Source: Agrobacterium cucumeris
GTDB taxonomy: Bacteria; Pseudomonadota; Alphaproteobacteria; Rhizobiales; Rhizobiaceae
Assembly (NCBI RefSeq): GCF_030036535.1
Contig: NZ_CP080387.1
Coordinates: 2,476,501 to 2,540,500, forward strand
Length of the DNA: 64,000 bases
Direction: 5' to 3'
The notes beneath the pieces were generated by a model, which ran no database searches, was not told the DNA's origin, and worked only from the letters and a program-made list of their open reading frames with translations. Position numbers and translations under genes: made by a program. Shown in pieces: positions 38,095 through 46,827 of this stretch; the first letter of the stretch is position 1, and every line of letters begins with the position of its first letter.

Positions 38095-39666
38095 ATGTTT
38101 GAAAACCTCCAGGACCGCCTTGGTTCCATTCTAAATGGACTGACCGGCCGTGGCGCGCTGACGGAAGCCGATGTTGCCGCCGCCCTGCGCGAGGTTCGCC
38201 GTGCGCTGCTGGAAGCGGACGTGGCGCTGGAAGTCGTGCGCTCCTTCACCGACAGGGTGCGTGAAAAGGCGGTTGGTGCCGCCGTCCTGAAATCCATCAA
38301 GCCCGGCCAGATGGTCGTCAAGATCGTGCATGACGAACTTGTCGAAATGCTCGGCACAGAAGGCGTCTCGATCGACCTGCATGCGGCCGCGCCCGTCGTC
38401 ATCATGATGGTCGGTCTGCAGGGTTCTGGTAAAACCACCACCACGGGCAAGATTGCCAAGCGCCTGACCGACCGCGAGAAGAAGAAGGTGCTGATGGCAT
38501 CTCTCGACACGCGTCGTCCGGCCGCACAGGAACAGCTTCGCCAGCTGGGCGTCCAGACCGGCGTCGACACGCTGCCGATCATCGCCGGCCAGTCGCCGAC
38601 TGATATCGCCGCGCGCGCCGTGCAGGCCGCCAAGCTCGGCGGCCATGACGTCGTGATCCTCGATACCGCTGGCCGCACCCATATCGACGAACCCTTGATG
38701 CTGGAAATGGCCGACATCAAGAAGAAGTCCAACCCGCATGAAATCCTGCTGGTGGCGGATTCGCTGACCGGTCAGGACGCCGTCAATCTGGCGCGCAATT
38801 TCGATGAGCGCGTCGGCATCACCGGCCTCGTACTCACCCGTATGGATGGTGACGGTCGTGGCGGTGCGGCCCTCTCCATGCGCGCCGTCACCGGCAAGCC
38901 GATCAAGCTGATCGGTATCGGCGAGCGCATGAATGAACTCGACGAGTTCCATCCGCGCCGTATCGCCGACCGTATTCTCGGCATGGGCGACATCGTCTCG
39001 CTGGTTGAAAAGGCCGCCGAAAACATCGATGCGGAAAAAGCCCGCGCCATGGCCGAGAAGATGGCCAAGGGCAAGTTCGACCTCAACGATCTCGCCGACC
39101 AGCTTGGCCAGATGAAGAAGATGGGCGGCATGGGCGGCATCATGGGGCTGATGCCCGGCATGGCCGGCATGAAGGACAAGATGGCTTCGGCCGGCATGAA
39201 CGACAAGATGTTCGACCGCCAGATCGCCATCATCTCCTCGATGACCAGAGCGGAACGCGCCAATCCGGATATTCTGAAACACAGCCGCAAGAAGCGCATC
39301 GCCGCCGGTTCCGGCACGGATGCCGCCGAAATCAACAAGCTCCTGAAAATGCATCGCGGCATGGCCGACATGATGAAGGCCATGGGCGGCAAGGGCAAAG
39401 GCGGCATCATGAAGCAGATGATGGGCGGCCTTGCCGGCAAGATGGGGCTCGGTGGCATGATGGGCGGCGGTATGCCCGATCTGTCGAATATCGATCCGAA
39501 GCAGCTCGAAGCGCTTCAGAAGCAGGCTGAAGCCGCCGGTCTCGGCAAGCCGGGTGCAATGCCGGGTCTTGGTGGCATGCCAGGTGGATTGCCAGGTCTT
39601 GGTGGCGCAAAGCTGCCGGGTCTTGGCGGCATGCCGGGCCTGCCCGGCTTCCCGAAAAAGAAGTGA
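38095..39666 (+). CDS. ffh: Signal recognition particle protein Ffh
   Basis: 523 residues. N domain, then GTPase motifs GLQGSGKTTTTGK, ILDTAGRTHID and TRMDGDGRGG, then the methionine-rich M domain for signal-peptide and 4.5S RNA binding. The C-terminal tail is unusually rich in Gly/Met/Pro/Leu repeats (GLGGMPG-type). The start at ATG 38095 follows AGAAGGAAG. Chorismate mutase follows 11 bases after the stop. Confidence 0.97.
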   Translation: MFENLQDRLGSILNGLTGRGALTEADVAAALREVRRALLEADVALEVVRSFTDRVREKAVGAAVLKSIKPGQMVVKIVHDELVEMLGTEGVSIDLHAAAPVVIMMVGLQGSGKTTTTGKIAKRLTDREKKKVLMASLDTRRPAAQEQLRQLGVQTGVDTLPIIAGQSPTDIAARAVQAAKLGGHDVVILDTAGRTHIDEPLMLEMADIKKKSNPHEILLVADSLTGQDAVNLARNFDERVGITGLVLTRMDGDGRGGAALSMRAVTGKPIKLIGIGERMNELDEFHPRRIADRILGMGDIVSLVEKAAENIDAEKARAMAEKMAKGKFDLNDLADQLGQMKKMGGMGGIMGLMPGMAGMKDKMASAGMNDKMFDRQIAIISSMTRAERANPDILKHSRKKRIAAGSGTDAAEINKLLKMHRGMADMMKAMGGKGKGGIMKQMMGGLAGKMGLGGMMGGGMPDLSNIDPKQLEALQKQAEAAGLGKPGAMPGLGGMPGGLPGLGGAKLPGLGGMPGLPGFPKKK

Positions 39667-39677
39667 GGGGGACGCCA

Positions 39678-39995
39678 GTGAACACTACAGACGTGAAAGC
39701 CCAGCTTTCTGAATATCGCCAGTCGATCGACAATATCGACGCCGCACTGGTTCACATTCTTGCCGAACGTTTCCGCTGTACCAAGGCGGTGGGCGTGCTG
39801 AAGGCAAAGTACAATTTGCCGCCGGCAGACCCGGCGCGCGAGGAATACCAGATCGAACGCCTTCGCCATCTGGCCAAGGACGCCAATCTGGACCCGGATT
39901 TCGCCGAGAAGTTCTTGAACTTCATCATCAAGGAAGTCATCCGGCATCATGAAGCAATCGCCGCCGAACATGGCGGTAACGAAAAGACCGCCTGA
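39678..39995 (+). CDS. Chorismate mutase (AroQ type)
   Basis: 105 residues, a single AroQ helical domain. It converts chorismate to prephenate for Phe/Tyr. Typical residues: SIDNIDAALVHILAERFRCT, KAVGVLKAKYNLPPADPARE, and FIIKEVIRHH. The start is taken as GTG 39678, behind AGGGGGAC; the frame begins at 39663. It lies between ffh and rpsP and is probably cotranscribed with ffh. Confidence 0.9.
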   Translation: MNTTDVKAQLSEYRQSIDNIDAALVHILAERFRCTKAVGVLKAKYNLPPADPAREEYQIERLRHLAKDANLDPDFAEKFLNFIIKEVIRHHEAIAAEHGGNEKTA

Positions 39996-40028
39996 ACGGC
40001 GGACAAGCCATCCTAAGGAGTATATCAC

Positions 40029-40406
40029 ATGGCACTTAAAATTCGTCTCGCACGCGGTGGTTCCAAGAAGCGCCCGTATTACCAGATCGTCGTTGCAGAC
40101 GCCCGTTCGCCCCGCGACGGCCGTTTCCTCGAGAAGGTCGGTTCCTGGAACCCGATGCTCGGCAAGGATAACCCGCAGCGCGTTGAGCTGAAGGCTGATC
40201 TCATCAAGGAATGGATCGCCAAGGGCGCACAGCCGACCGACCGCGTTCTTCGCTTCCTCGCCGAAGCCGGTCTTGCCGAGCGCGCCGCTCGCAGCAACCC
40301 GGAAAAGGCAAAGCCGGGCAAGCGCGCCCTGGAGCGCGTTGCTGAAAAGAAGCAGAAGGCTGAAGATGCAGCCGCTGCTGCTGCAGAAGCCTCTGCTGCA
40401 GAATAA
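40029..40406 (+). CDS. rpsP: 30S ribosomal protein S16
   Basis: 125 residues. The S16 core ([21 protein letters not shown], then [10 protein letters not shown]) is complete in about 82 residues, followed by a roughly 40-residue Lys/Ala/Glu-rich tail typical of alphaproteobacteria. TAAGGAG lies 9 bases before ATG 40029. A terminator hairpin follows at 40427, so transcription into rimM may be partly blocked. Confidence 0.97.
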   Translation: MALKIRLARGGSKKRPYYQIVVADARSPRDGRFLEKVGSWNPMLGKDNPQRVELKADLIKEWIAKGAQPTDRVLRFLAEAGLAERAARSNPEKAKPGKRALERVAEKKQKAEDAAAAAAEASAAE

Positions 40407-40426
40407 TCTGCACGGTAACTTTTGAA

Positions 40427-40465
40427 AAACGGGTGGCGTGGTTTTCCATGCCGCCCGTTTTTTGT
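40427..40465 (+). terminator. Terminator between rpsP and rimM
   Basis: Long stem AAACGGGTGGCGTGG / CCATGCCGCCCGTTT with a TTTT loop (one bulge), followed by TTTTGTTT. It could let ribosomal S16 be made in excess over RimM/TrmD. Confidence 0.85.
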
Positions 40466-40526
40466 TTATTTTGGCGTCAACAAACCTTAAAGCTGACGCA
40501 ACCAACACCAGAAGACGGACGGCCCG

Positions 40527-41093
40527 ATGGCAAAGCTGGAAAACCCGGTACTCATGGCAAAGATCGGCGGCGCGCAGGGCCTGCGCGGCGAAGTCCGCGT
40601 CAGCACCTATACGGCCGACCCGATGGCGCTCGGCGATTACGGTAATCTTGTCACCGCCGATGGCCGCCTCTTTGAAATTCTGGAAGTGCGCGAGGGCAAG
40701 AATGTCGTCGTCGTCCGCTTCAGGGGCATCAACGACCGCAATGCGGCGGAAAGCCTGAACGGGCTGGAACTGTTCATCGACCGCGACAATCTGCCGGACG
40801 ACGAGCTTGATGACGATGAATTTTATTATGCCGATCTCGAAGGGCTGGAAGCCGTTGATGCGGAAGGCAAAAGTTATGGCGCCGTCAGCGCCGTTTACGA
40901 TTTCGGCGCGGGTGATCTGCTCGAACTGAAAGGCGCCGGCCGCCGGCCTGCCCTCATCCCCTTTTCCGAGTCGGCCGTACTCGAGATCGATCTCGAAGCC
41001 GGGCGCATTCTCATAGATCCGATGGCCGCCGGCCTGATCGACAATCCCGACGACAAGGACGAAACCGGCGTACCGCCTTTCGGCAAGAAATAA
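40527..41093 (+). CDS. rimM: 16S rRNA processing protein RimM
   Basis: 188 residues. N-terminal RimM domain ([16 protein letters not shown], the G-x-x-G-x-x-G-x-x start) and C-terminal PRC-like barrel ([20 protein letters not shown]). It binds S19 and helps mature the 30S head. Downstream trmD starts 4 bases after its stop; upstream rpsP is separated by a hairpin. Confidence 0.95.
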   Translation: MAKLENPVLMAKIGGAQGLRGEVRVSTYTADPMALGDYGNLVTADGRLFEILEVREGKNVVVVRFRGINDRNAAESLNGLELFIDRDNLPDDELDDDEFYYADLEGLEAVDAEGKSYGAVSAVYDFGAGDLLELKGAGRRPALIPFSESAVLEIDLEAGRILIDPMAAGLIDNPDDKDETGVPPFGKK

Positions 41094-41097
41094 AGCC

Positions 41098-41796
41098 ATG
41101 ACCTTTAAGGCTACCGTGCTGACGCTCTACCCGGAAATGTTTCCGGGGCATCTGGGTTATTCGCTGGCCGGCAAGGCGCTGGAGCGCGAACAATGGTCGC
41201 TCGAGGCCGTGCAAATCCGCGAATTTGCCATCGACAGGCACAGAAGCGTCGATGACACGCCGGCAGGCGGCGGTGCCGGCATGGTGCTGAAACCCGATAT
41301 TCTGGCCGCAGCCATCGACCATGTTTCGGATGGCGACACACGGCCGCGCCTGCTGATGAGCCCGCGTGGCAAGCCGCTGTCGCAGAACCGCGTGCGCGAA
41401 CTGGCGGCGGGTGAGGGTGCGATCATCGTCTGCGGCCGTTTCGAAGGCGTCGACCAGCGGGTAATCGACGCGCGTGGGCTGGAGGAGGTGTCGATCGGCG
41501 ATTACATTCTCTCCGGCGGCGAACCGGCGGCGCTGACGCTGCTGGACGCCATCGTCCGCATACTTCCTGGTGTCATGGGCAACGATCTCTCCGGCGTGCA
41601 TGAAAGCTTCGAGGGCGGGCTACTGGAACATCCGCATTATACCCGCCCGCAAGTCTGGGAAGGCCGCGACATTCCCGCCGTCCTCACATCAGGCAATCAC
41701 GCCGTCATCGACAAGTGGCGGCACGAACAGGCGCTGGCGCTGACCAGGGAAAGACGGCCAGACCTTCTCGAAAAAGCTCAGGCCGAGACGAAATAA
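41098..41796 (+). CDS. trmD: tRNA (guanine-N1)-methyltransferase TrmD
   Basis: 232 residues. A SPOUT-class enzyme making m1G37, needed to stop +1 frameshifting. The knot motif blocks [24 protein letters not shown] and [10 protein letters not shown] are complete. It is coupled to rimM. The last 19 bases overlap the end of the convergent permease gene. Confidence 0.96.
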   Translation: MTFKATVLTLYPEMFPGHLGYSLAGKALEREQWSLEAVQIREFAIDRHRSVDDTPAGGGAGMVLKPDILAAAIDHVSDGDTRPRLLMSPRGKPLSQNRVRELAAGEGAIIVCGRFEGVDQRVIDARGLEEVSIGDYILSGGEPAALTLLDAIVRILPGVMGNDLSGVHESFEGGLLEHPHYTRPQVWEGRDIPAVLTSGNHAVIDKWRHEQALALTRERRPDLLEKAQAETK

Positions 41797-42524
41797 TAGG
41801 CCGTCAAAATCAGCCCGACTGCAATTACCAGCCAGCGGATGATCCATTGCGGCACCCGCCTTGCGGTGTGCACGCCCACATAGCCGCCAAGTGCCGCCGC
41901 CGGAAACATGATGAGTGCCGCCCACCAGGACACGACGCCGCCGCTGACGAAAATCGTGATTGCAATGACGGCGATCACCACCGACAGCAGGTTCTTCAGC
42001 GCGTTCAGGTGATGATAGCTGCCGCCAGAGGTTATTCCGAGGATGGCGAGCATCATGATGCCCATGCCGGCACCGAAGAAACCACCATAAATCGATGCAA
42101 GCCCCTGAAAGGCGAGGCTAGGCAGATTTCCGGGCGAGCGTTCCGCACTCGTCTTGGGTCGCAGCCACGGGCCGGCAGCGAAAACGGCGGTGGCCGCCAG
42201 AAGCAGCCATGGCACCAGCTGGCGGAAGGAGGGGTTGTCGAGCGATAACAGCAGCAGCGACCCGGCCAGCCCGCCAACGACGGACACGGCCGACAGCAGG
42301 ATCGCCTCACGCCAGTGCGCACGAATTTCCGGCGCATAGGCGATCACGGAGGTAATGTAGCCCGGAAATTGCACGATTGCCGACGTTGCATTGGCAACGA
42401 TGGGCGGCAGGCCGGCAAGTGTCATCGCCCCGAAGGTCAGGAAAGTGCCGCCACCGGCGATCGCATTTACGACACCAGACAGAAAGCCGGTCGCAAACAG
42501 CATGAGAACGATGAAAACTGACAT
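41778..42524 (-). CDS. TauE/SafE (TSUP) family permease
   Basis: 248 residues with about eight membrane helices. The TSUP N-terminal motif [19 protein letters not shown] is clear and a second motif [16 protein letters not shown] follows. Members export sulfite, sulfonates or related organosulfur anions; the substrate is unknown. The start at 42524 has GGGAGGGG upstream. It is inverted within the conserved rpsP-rimM-trmD-rplS order and overlaps trmD by 19 bases tail to tail. Confidence 0.92.
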   Translation of the reverse strand: MSVFIVLMLFATGFLSGVVNAIAGGGTFLTFGAMTLAGLPPIVANATSAIVQFPGYITSVIAYAPEIRAHWREAILLSAVSVVGGLAGSLLLLSLDNPSFRQLVPWLLLAATAVFAAGPWLRPKTSAERSPGNLPSLAFQGLASIYGGFFGAGMGIMMLAILGITSGGSYHHLNALKNLLSVVIAVIAITIFVSGGVVSWWAALIMFPAAALGGYVGVHTARRVPQWIIRWLVIAVGLILTAYYFVSA

Positions 42525-42607
42525 GGCCCCTCCCAAGGTTCTCATGCCATATCCGGCAAGACGCCCCTTCGCAACTGCTGCAACGCGACGCATAATTGAT
42601 AAAATAT

Positions 42608-42628
42608 TGTCATGAAAGGGATGACAAA
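42608..42628. promoter_or_regulatory. Inverted repeat in the permease/rplS divergent gap
   Basis: Perfect TTGTCAT-N7-ATGACAA repeat lies 80 bases upstream of the permease start and 164 bases upstream of rplS. A TATATG-like box follows at 42642. It could be a protein-binding site for either promoter. No factor can be named. Confidence 0.4.
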
Positions 42629-42791
42629 CGGCGCATGCTAGTATATGTGCGCGCTTGGAATTGGGGTTTGCCCCTTTAACCGCAAGCAAAGAATGGCGAA
42701 CCCGCTCCTGCCGCAAGGCATGGTCTGAAGGCATTGACCGACAGACGACCGTTGAGCGCTCTGGCTGTTTCAGAAGAAATCAGAGGTTAAT

Positions 42792-43331
42792 ATGACCAAT
42801 ATCATTCAGCAGCTGGAAGCCGAACAGGCTGCCAAGATCGAAGCAAAGCGCACCCTGCCGGACTTTTCGCCGGGCGATACGCTGCGCGTCAACGTTCGCG
42901 TAACGGAAGGTAACCGTACCCGCGTTCAGGCTTACGAAGGCGTTTGCATCGCCCGTTCTGGCGGTGGCCTTTCCGAAAGCTTCACCGTTCGCAAGATCTC
43001 CTACGGCGAAGGCGTCGAGCGCGTATTCCCGATCTACTCCCCGCTGGTCGAAGGCGTTGAAATCGTTCGCCGCGGTAAGGTTCGCCGCGCGAAGCTCTAC
43101 TACCTGCGCGATCGTCGCGGCAAGGCTGCCCGTATCGTTGAAAACACCGGTACGCGCGCTCGCAAGCTGAACGAATCCGAGCGTCAGGCAGCTGCCGAAG
43201 AAAAGGCACGTCTGGAAGCCGAAAAGGTAGCAGCAGCACAGGCTCTCGCCGCCGAAAAGGCAGCAGCCGAAGCCGCAGAAGCCAAGGCAGCGGAAGAAGC
43301 AGCAAAGGCTGCAGAAGCCACAGCGGAATAA
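42792..43331 (+). CDS. rplS: 50S ribosomal protein L19
   Basis: 179 residues, against about 115 in E. coli. The L19 core is conserved ([22 protein letters not shown] stretch, then [10 protein letters not shown] and [15 protein letters not shown]). The C-terminal extra ~55 residues are almost entirely Ala, Glu and Lys and probably a charged helix; long tails are known in alphaproteobacteria. AGAGG precedes ATG 42792. Confidence 0.97.
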   Translation: MTNIIQQLEAEQAAKIEAKRTLPDFSPGDTLRVNVRVTEGNRTRVQAYEGVCIARSGGGLSESFTVRKISYGEGVERVFPIYSPLVEGVEIVRRGKVRRAKLYYLRDRRGKAARIVENTGTRARKLNESERQAAAEEKARLEAEKVAAAQALAAEKAAAEAAEAKAAEEAAKAAEATAE

Positions 43332-43357
43332 GATTTCCATTTCAATGGATTTACGGG

Positions 43358-43386
43358 AAAGGCGGTCTTCGGGCCGCCTTTTTTGT
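43358..43386 (+). terminator. Terminator after rplS
   Basis: Stem AAAGGCGG / CCGCCTTT around a GGTCTTCGGGC loop region with a six-T tract. Confidence 0.9.
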
Positions 43387-43934
43387 TGCTTGTATTTAAG
43401 TAAACTGGATCACAACCGAGCGCTTACAGGCGTTATCGGCGGCAGCGTCCCATCCGTCAGGAGCAATCAAGCACAAGCAACGATGACATTGATCTGCACG
43501 GCGCAAATTTCGCTTCTTCGATGGTGATCCCCTGAAAGAGCATGGATTGATTATCGTAGAAGGAGGAGCCGATACCTTCGTCCTTCAATGAGTATGGCAT
43601 GGGAACTAGCTTGGGCTACCAACTTTAGCTTTGCCTTTGAGAATGACGCAGGTAGCACTGAAGTTGGTTAGCAAGACAATCGACGACGTATCATGATCAT
43701 CAATAAATAATTTTTTGTTATATATAGAATATTTATTATTAATTTTATTAATAAATTACTAAAATTTGTTGATATCAAAATATATTTGCAATTTACAAAA
43801 ACAAATGAATACTTACTCAAATTTACATCGTATAAAATGAGTTACACCAATAGAACTAGTAAAAAAATACAATATAAATGTAAATTTATAAAAAATAAAT
43901 TCCAAATTTTATAAAACTCAAAAAGGATACTGAA
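43387..43934. other. Gene-poor, partly AT-rich spacer upstream of the RTX gene
   Basis: The first ~300 bases have moderate GC and hold no credible gene, only short peptides (43485-43590 and 43588-43671) and an imperfect hairpin (GCTACCAACTT / AAGTTGGTTAGC around 43616-43671). From about 43690 to 43925 the sequence is nearly all A and T, with TATATATAG-like promoter boxes. It is strikingly unlike the rest of the window and ends in the AAGGA ribosome binding site of the RTX gene. This block probably came with that gene and may be a promoter or silencer-binding region. Confidence 0.6.
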
Positions 43935-44882
43935 ATGGTATTAACAGTAAATTTCGGTAACGGTGGCGCGGCTTCGGTATCGTCGCTTACCAAGTTGATC
44001 GATCAGGAAGTCTACCAACTGCTTACGGTATCAACCACTCAGGAAAAGAACGGCGTCTCGCTTGAAACTGGCCCCTTAGGTACAATCTCCGTTGCTGGAA
44101 CCGGCAGCAAGGTCGATGTTGGATACGATGCAAACGCAAATGGCTTCACCTTCGACGTGACCTCCGAATGGAATTCCGTAAAGAATGCTCTCATAAAGTC
44201 CGAGAGGCCTGAGAACCTTAAACTCAAGGATTTTGTACATGTGGACGTTCAGCTCGGCGGTACTGGCTCTTCCAACCTCGAAGTTCTTAACACCAAGCGC
44301 GGCAACATCTTGACAGGTGCTGGTAACGACACTGTCGCCGTCTCTCTCCTTTCGAATGAAAACACTTGGGTGAATGCCTTTAATATCGATACGGGCGCAG
44401 GCAACGACACGATCAATGTGAAAAGGGGCGCTGCGTTCAACGATGCTTCCGCCGCAAGCCCGGGTGGTATTGTTGCTGGTACCTACGTTGCGAATGGTGG
44501 AGTCGGTGTTACGAATGGTCGCTTCACCTCCGTCAAGATCGATGCAGGCGCCGGTAACGACGAAATAGATCTAAGTAGTGTGAATCTCGCTTCGTCGATG
44601 ATAATTGGAGGTAAAGGCATGGATCGTATGACGGCAAGCAGTGGCGCAGATACCTTTGTTTTTAATAAGGGCGACATAGGGACTTGGCTCGCTACCGATA
44701 CCATCTTTGGCTTCGACGCATCCGTGGACAAGCTGAAACTCGTCGGCACAACTATCGATGACTGGGCGGTGACAAGTTACGGTGTCAACACTCTTATCGT
44801 CAACATTACGCTTGAGCGCGGAGACGAGTCGATTATTCTTTCCGGCGTTCGGCTTGAAAACAATGACTGGTTCTCAGCATAG
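43935..44882 (+). CDS. RTX-type calcium-binding protein, probably type I secreted
   Basis: 315 residues; no Sec signal peptide. Dispersed RTX-type motifs are seen: TGAGNDTVA (127-135), TGAGNDTIN (153-161), AGAGNDEID (204-212) and the degenerate GGKGMDRM (225-232), then SGADTFVFNKGD and the serralysin-like end DTIFGFDASVDKLKLVG (255-271). The last residues (ENNDWFSA) could hold a C-terminal secretion signal. The first 120 residues show no enzyme motif, so the role (adhesin, matrix or toxin) is open. No ABC exporter, membrane-fusion protein or TolC gene is beside it. Codon use is less GC-biased than neighbours. Confidence 0.8.
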   Translation: MVLTVNFGNGGAASVSSLTKLIDQEVYQLLTVSTTQEKNGVSLETGPLGTISVAGTGSKVDVGYDANANGFTFDVTSEWNSVKNALIKSERPENLKLKDFVHVDVQLGGTGSSNLEVLNTKRGNILTGAGNDTVAVSLLSNENTWVNAFNIDTGAGNDTINVKRGAAFNDASAASPGGIVAGTYVANGGVGVTNGRFTSVKIDAGAGNDEIDLSSVNLASSMIIGGKGMDRMTASSGADTFVFNKGDIGTWLATDTIFGFDASVDKLKLVGTTIDDWAVTSYGVNTLIVNITLERGDESIILSGVRLENNDWFSA

Positions 44883-44918
44883 TTATCCGAAGCGCTGGCA
44901 ATATTTTGAATGATGATG

Positions 44919-44953
44919 GTGGCTCGGCACACGTCCGAGCCACGATTTCTTGT
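44919..44953 (+). terminator. Terminator after the RTX gene
   Basis: Perfect 9-bp stem GTGGCTCGG / CCGAGCCAC, 7-base loop, then GATTTCTTGTTATT. It isolates the RTX gene as a single transcription unit. Confidence 0.85.
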
Positions 44954-45137
44954 TATTCAAAACACTTCGAATAAGTGCATCCAACAGTTACAGCTGTAAC
45001 GCGCAAAGGCGGTGATATAAATTCCATGCGGCAATTTAGGTGCAAACGGGCTGTACTCTGAGTAAAACCACCTGATCCAAAAACTCCCTACGTAAACCCA
45101 CGCCGGTAGAGCCGGCTGTCGTATTGATCAAAGGAAA

Positions 45138-46415
45138 TCAGGCCGCCCTGGCCTGATCACCCATTTTACGCGCGGCGATGATGACCAGCACACCCGCAAG
45201 CGCCAGGCAGAAGGCAAGGAAGAACATCGGCGCAATCGTGCTGCCGGTCTGATCCTTGATCCACGGCACCACATTCTGAGCCACGAACCCACCGAGATTG
45301 CCCACCGAGTTGATGGCGGCAATGCCTGCGGCGGCACCAGCTCCCTTGAGGAAGCGGCCGGGCAGGCTCCAGAACACCGGCTGGCCGGCGAAGATGCCCG
45401 CAGCGGCGATGCAGAGGAAGCTGAACTGCAGGACCGGATCGCTGAGCAGCGCCGACATCAGCAGGCAGAACGCGCCGACAAAAGCCGGGCCGACAATGTA
45501 GGGCGTCTTGTTCTTCGCCTTGTCGGCAGCGTTAGGCACAACGAAGAGGGCAATAGCCACGATCACCCACGGGATGATGTTGATGAAACCATTGGCGGTG
45601 TTGGAAACGCCGAAGCTCTTCACGATCGTCGGCAGCCAGTAGCTGAGACCATAGGCGGCCAGCGGAAAACCAACATAGCAAAGCGCCATGAACAGCACGC
45701 GCGGATTGATGAGCGCCTTGAAGCCATCCTCCGCATGTTCTTCCATGCCCTTGTTTTCTTCAGCCAGCCGGTTCTTCAGCCAGTCCTTTTCATCCTGCGT
45801 CAGGAACTTCGCCTTTTCCGGCGTATCATCCAGATAAAAGAAGGTGGCGATACCGGCGATGACGGCAGGAATACCGGTTGCCAGGAACACCCATTCCCAA
45901 CCGGCATAACCGAGGAAACCATCCAGATCGAGCAGCATGCCGCCAAGCGGCGCGCCGATCGCATTGGCAAGCGCGCTGAAAATCATGAACAGGCCGATCA
46001 TTCGACCGCGATAATCACGCGGGAACCACAGCGTCATCAGGAACAGCACGCCGGGGAAGAAACCAGCTTCGCAGAGCCCCAGCAGGAAGCGCAGAATGTA
46101 GAACATCGTGGCGTTCTGCGTATAGGCAAGCGCGATGGTGACCGCACCCCAGGAAACCAGAATGCGGGCGAACCATTTACTGGCGCCGAAACGGTTGAGG
46201 AACAGATTGCTCGGCACTTCGAAGATGAAATAACCGATGAAGAACAGCGAGGCACCAAGGCCATAGGCATATTCGCTGAGGCTCAGCGCATCGACCATCT
46301 GCAGCTTGGCATAGCTGACATTCTGGCGGTCGATATAGGCGATGAGGTAGAGAAGGCCAAGAAACGGCATCAGCCGCCAGGTGATCTTCGAGATGAGGGC
46401 TTTTTCGGATACCAT
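45138..46415 (-). CDS. MFS transporter, anion:cation symporter (ACS) family
   Basis: 425 residues with 12 membrane helices. The N-terminus LISKITWRLMPFLGLLYLIAYIDRQNVSYAK is ACS-like (shown in parts: RLMPFLGLLYLIAYIDRQN). The motif FARILVSWGAVTIALA and the RGRMIGLFM stretch agree. Members take up organic anions such as tartrate, glucarate or phthalate derivatives. The start at 46415 has GGGAGGAAAG upstream; the frame runs on to 46514. Its regulator is not adjacent. Confidence 0.9.
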   Translation of the reverse strand: MVSEKALISKITWRLMPFLGLLYLIAYIDRQNVSYAKLQMVDALSLSEYAYGLGASLFFIGYFIFEVPSNLFLNRFGASKWFARILVSWGAVTIALAYTQNATMFYILRFLLGLCEAGFFPGVLFLMTLWFPRDYRGRMIGLFMIFSALANAIGAPLGGMLLDLDGFLGYAGWEWVFLATGIPAVIAGIATFFYLDDTPEKAKFLTQDEKDWLKNRLAEENKGMEEHAEDGFKALINPRVLFMALCYVGFPLAAYGLSYWLPTIVKSFGVSNTANGFINIIPWVIVAIALFVVPNAADKAKNKTPYIVGPAFVGAFCLLMSALLSDPVLQFSFLCIAAAGIFAGQPVFWSLPGRFLKGAGAAAGIAAINSVGNLGGFVAQNVVPWIKDQTGSTIAPMFFLAFCLALAGVLVIIAARKMGDQARAA

Positions 46416-46827
46416 ATGCTTTCCTCCCTTCGATTTCTCGTCGAATGCAAATGATAAGGGAACCCATCTATATGTGCAGCGCAAAATACGCAAGTTGCAC
46501 CGCATCATAACCACTGGAACACGTTATGAGACCGGCATTTACTGTAGACGCAGCGCATATGAAGGATACCGAACGGCCCCCTGACGGCCAGTGAGCATTC
46601 ATATTGCCGTAAAACTGCCGATCTGCTATTAAAGTTGCCATGGGATCTAAATTCGGATGTCTCGCTCAGAATGTTTATGTGCTGCAGGACCACAAGCGTC
46701 TGCCGGCACGGTTCTTTGCGCGCGTTTCCGGGGCGCTCACCAGCCGACTTAGGCTCGCCTGACAGCACCTGCTGTCCATCGCCTTACTGAACCCTGATTA
46801 TCCTTTTCCATGACAAGGCATAGAGCC
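46416..46827. other. Divergent gap between MFS gene and leuC
   Basis: 412 bases. It must contain both promoters. I see no convincing leader peptide, riboswitch or gene; no leucine-rich leader or strong terminator hairpin is evident before leuC. Confidence 0.5.
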
